NCBI GenBank assembly: GCA_010672785.1
Contig: JAAHFX010000009.1
Span: 603,769-667,768 of the forward strand
DNA: 64,000 nt
Direction of reading: 5' to 3'
Source of the DNA: Sphaerospermopsis sp. SIO1G1
GTDB lineage: Bacteria; Cyanobacteriota; Cyanobacteriia; Cyanobacteriales; Nostocaceae
Shown one piece after another: positions 62,340-64,000 of the stretch. A program made the translations under genes and the position numbers. The notes beneath the pieces were generated by a model. The model searched no databases, was not told the DNA's origin, and saw only the letters and a program-made list of their open reading frames with translations. The stretch's first letter is position 1; each line of letters begins with the position of its first letter.

Positions 62340-62793
62340 TTTTATCTCCTATTACGCCTAAATTCCTGCCTATCGCCCCTAGGGAAGTCGAAGGAGCTGA
62401 AACCCACTGATGACCTGAAGGGGCGACAAGTATTCTGTATGTTGTTCGGGGACAAGGACTTTAACCATCATCCCCGACCAACATATAGACGGTGAACTGC
62501 CCTCAAAACTGACAATATTCGTCGAAGAAAGGAGATTTTCCAGCGATGCGAGCTCTGTCGAAGCGTCTCGAAGACCTATCATTTCAGTTATCACGCAATA
62601 TGCAACTTTTTTTCTAAATCAGGTTGAGCCGAGCTTAAGGAACGGTAATTTATGTATCCTTAAATACATTCAAGCGGGAATTGGGACCAAGCCGCAAGAC
62701 ATAAAAAAAGTCCCACCACTAAATTTTCAAAATACACAAATTGAAACTCGATTAGGATGCTCGTTAACACAAGCTAATTGATTGTGTCACCCT
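62340..62793. other. Intergenic region of atypical composition
   Basis: 454 bp, with 62350-62600 visibly richer in G+C than its neighbours. A 71-codon frame (62379-62594) from a GTG without a ribosome-binding site is not called. An ACACAA-TTGTGT dyad at 62767-62787 lies just past the RTX stop and could be part of a terminator. Confidence 0.45.
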
Positions 62794-64000
62794 TTAGATT
62801 AGAAAAATATCTCCAGCACTGAGATGAGCCAAATTAGTTAAAGTTGCAATTCTCACTGCCTCAAAACCTGCACCACTACCATCAGCATCAAAGAATAAAG
62901 CTCCATTGTCGTTGTTATAAATAAATCTTTGATGACTATTTGTAGCTTCAGTAATACCCGAACCAGAAATAAAGGCTGTATCACTAAGAGCAGGTCCTAT
63001 AGGACTAGGTGCAACCAAACCTTCAAAGCCATTGGCGACTATTTGAATAGTGTCTGTACCAGCCTTAAAGTCACCAATTCTGTCTATTCCATCAGTTGAA
63101 CTCAGGAAGCGGAAAGTGTTACGTCCATCACCACCAAATAGGAAGTCATTACCCGCACCACCAATTAAGGTATCATCGCCTCCTTGACCAGAAATATAGT
63201 CGTTTCCACCACCACCGTAGAGGTGATTTATACCACCATTGCCCACGATATTATTATTTAAACCATTACCAGTACCATTAATATTGGCATCACCAACTAG
63301 AACTAAACGTTCTAAATTATCTCCCAATGTATAGGTAACAGAAGACCGAACAGCATCATTTCCTTCTTCTGCATTTTCAATCACTACATCGTGAACATCA
63401 TCAACGTAATAGATATCATTTCCTGCACCACCAACCATCCGATCAATACCAGTACCTCCTAAGAGGAAATCGTCACCATCTCCACCGAAGAGAGTGTCAT
63501 TACCACCTTTACCATTAATGTAATCATTTCCACCCTTACCATCCAGGAGATTACGAGCATCATTGCCCACGATATTATTATTTAAACCATTACCAGTACC
63601 ATTAATATTGGCATCACCAACTAGAACTAAACGTTCTAAATTATCTCCCAATGTATAGGTAACAGAAGACCGAACAGCATCATTTCCTTCTTCTGCATTT
63701 TCAATCACTACATCGTGAACATCATCAACGTAATAGATATCATTTCCTGCACCACCAACCATCCGATCAATACCAGTACCTCCTAAGAGGAAATCGTCAC
63801 CATCTCCACCGAAGAGAGTGTCATTACCACCTTTACCATTAATGTAATCATTTCCACCCTTACCATCCAGGAGATTACGAGCATCATTGCCCACGATATT
63901 ATTATTTAAACCATTACCAGTACCATTAATATTGGCATCACCAACTAGAACTAAACGTTCTAAATTATCTCCCAATGTATAGGTAACAGAAGACCGAACA
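62794..64000 (-). CDS. RTX (hemolysin-type calcium-binding) protein, partial, N-terminus beyond right edge
   Basis: The frame is open to base 64000; internal Met codons are not starts. The sequence consists of GGxGxDxLx nonapeptides (GGNDTLFGGDGDDFLLGGTGIDRMVGGAGND) alternating with YYVDDVHDVVIENAEEGNDAVRSSVTYTLGDNLERLVLVG modules. The repeat unit is 108 residues. The C-terminal ~130 residues (from FGGDGRNTFRFLSSTDGIDRIGDFKAGTDTIQI to HLSAGDIFLI) are the non-repetitive RTX C-terminus, where the uncleaved type I secretion signal lies. It is the likely substrate of the HlyB/HlyD-type exporter encoded at 53176-57850. Its N-terminal effector domain is outside the window. Confidence 0.93.
   Translation of the reverse strand, partial: VRSSVTYTLGDNLERLVLVGDANINGTGNGLNNNIVGNDARNLLDGKGGNDYINGKGGNDTLFGGDGDDFLLGGTGIDRMVGGAGNDIYYVDDVHDVVIENAEEGNDAVRSSVTYTLGDNLERLVLVGDANINGTGNGLNNNIVGNDARNLLDGKGGNDYINGKGGNDTLFGGDGDDFLLGGTGIDRMVGGAGNDIYYVDDVHDVVIENAEEGNDAVRSSVTYTLGDNLERLVLVGDANINGTGNGLNNNIVGNGGINHLYGGGGNDYISGQGGDDTLIGGAGNDFLFGGDGRNTFRFLSSTDGIDRIGDFKAGTDTIQIVANGFEGLVAPSPIGPALSDTAFISGSGITEATNSHQRFIYNNDNGALFFDADGSGAGFEAVRIATLTNLAHLSAGDIFLI
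63241..64000. repeat. 324-bp exact tandem repeats in the RTX gene
   Basis: The block starting GCCCACGATATTATTATTTA occurs at 63241, 63565 and 63889, a constant period of 324 bp (108 codons). The first two complete copies look identical by eye, and the third continues off the window. Such identity in coding DNA implies recent expansion or gene conversion. Confidence 0.93.

Noticed and set aside
62379..62594. 71-codon minus-strand frame
   Set aside because: GTG start without a ribosome-binding site and no family; composition alone is not enough to call a gene.
63096..63281. His/Tyr-rich 61-codon plus-strand frame
   Set aside because: It is the antisense reading of RTX repeats.

Overview
The window is about 64 kb of chromosome from a filamentous cyanobacterium, most likely a heterocyst-forming one (Nostocales: Anabaena, Dolichospermum or Nostoc type). 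The evidence is an AT-rich background with scattered HIP1 octamers (GCGATCGC), long arrays of 7-bp tandem repeats between genes, and cyanobacterium-specific genes: a cyAbrB regulator, Ftn2/ARC6, CrtD, DUF1815 and DUF2839 proteins, serine/threonine kinases with fused C-terminal domains, and a DinG-like protein without a P-loop. The genus is an inference.

Layout. 1-6.5 kb (minus strand): a large TPR protein with the start of a CHAT domain, cut by the left edge; a small paralogue of its N-terminus; pyrR; cobD/cbiB; an Rrf2 regulator. 6.8-17 kb: cyAbrB regulator, lpdA, trpC, a LivF-type ABC ATPase, a LigT-like phosphoesterase, a Uma2 nuclease, a coiled-coil membrane protein, glyS and murD. 17-25 kb: tRNA-Lys, an aldose-epimerase-like protein, pdhA, ftn2/zipN, argS. 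25-33 kb is accessory: a small exported protein, two AAA/STAND-like ATPases (the second with 27 Gly-Val-Ala-X units encoded by a 12-bp minisatellite), a GST with a divergent HxlR regulator, and a Tat-exported PhoX-like phosphatase with a candidate Pho box. 33-43 kb: two protein kinases, a fructosamine-kinase-like protein, an M16 peptidase, two divergent gene remnants joined by a probable deletion, and crtD with a solo HicB-like antitoxin. 43-52 kb: TPR protein, ECF-like sigma factor, VOC-like membrane protein, LTXXQ periplasmic protein, DinG-like protein, DUF2839, DUF1815, a thioesterase, dxr.

53-64 kb is a type I secretion neighbourhood. It holds a parvulin-like PPIase, an ABC exporter with an N-terminal cyclic-nucleotide-binding-like domain and a C39 domain that has lost its catalytic residues, and an HlyD adaptor. 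Further along come an ECF sigma factor with an unexplained C-terminal extension, a LodA-like oxidase pseudogene, an unrecognised helical protein, and an RTX protein with exact 324-bp repeats that runs off the right edge. The dead C39 domain fits export of a substrate that has no cleaved leader, which makes the RTX protein the natural candidate.

The intergenic DNA is unusually structured. There are at least two families of MITE-like elements: one with ends TAGGGTTTGC/GCAAACCCTA, and one of about 90 bp with ends GGACTTACGCA/TGCGTAAGTCC. There is also a 105-bp element ending in GTAGGGTGT/ACACCCTAC, and several heptamer arrays. Core metabolism in the window covers both PDH subunits E1-alpha and E3, tryptophan, cobalamin, isoprenoid and carotenoid synthesis, and two aminoacyl-tRNA synthetases.
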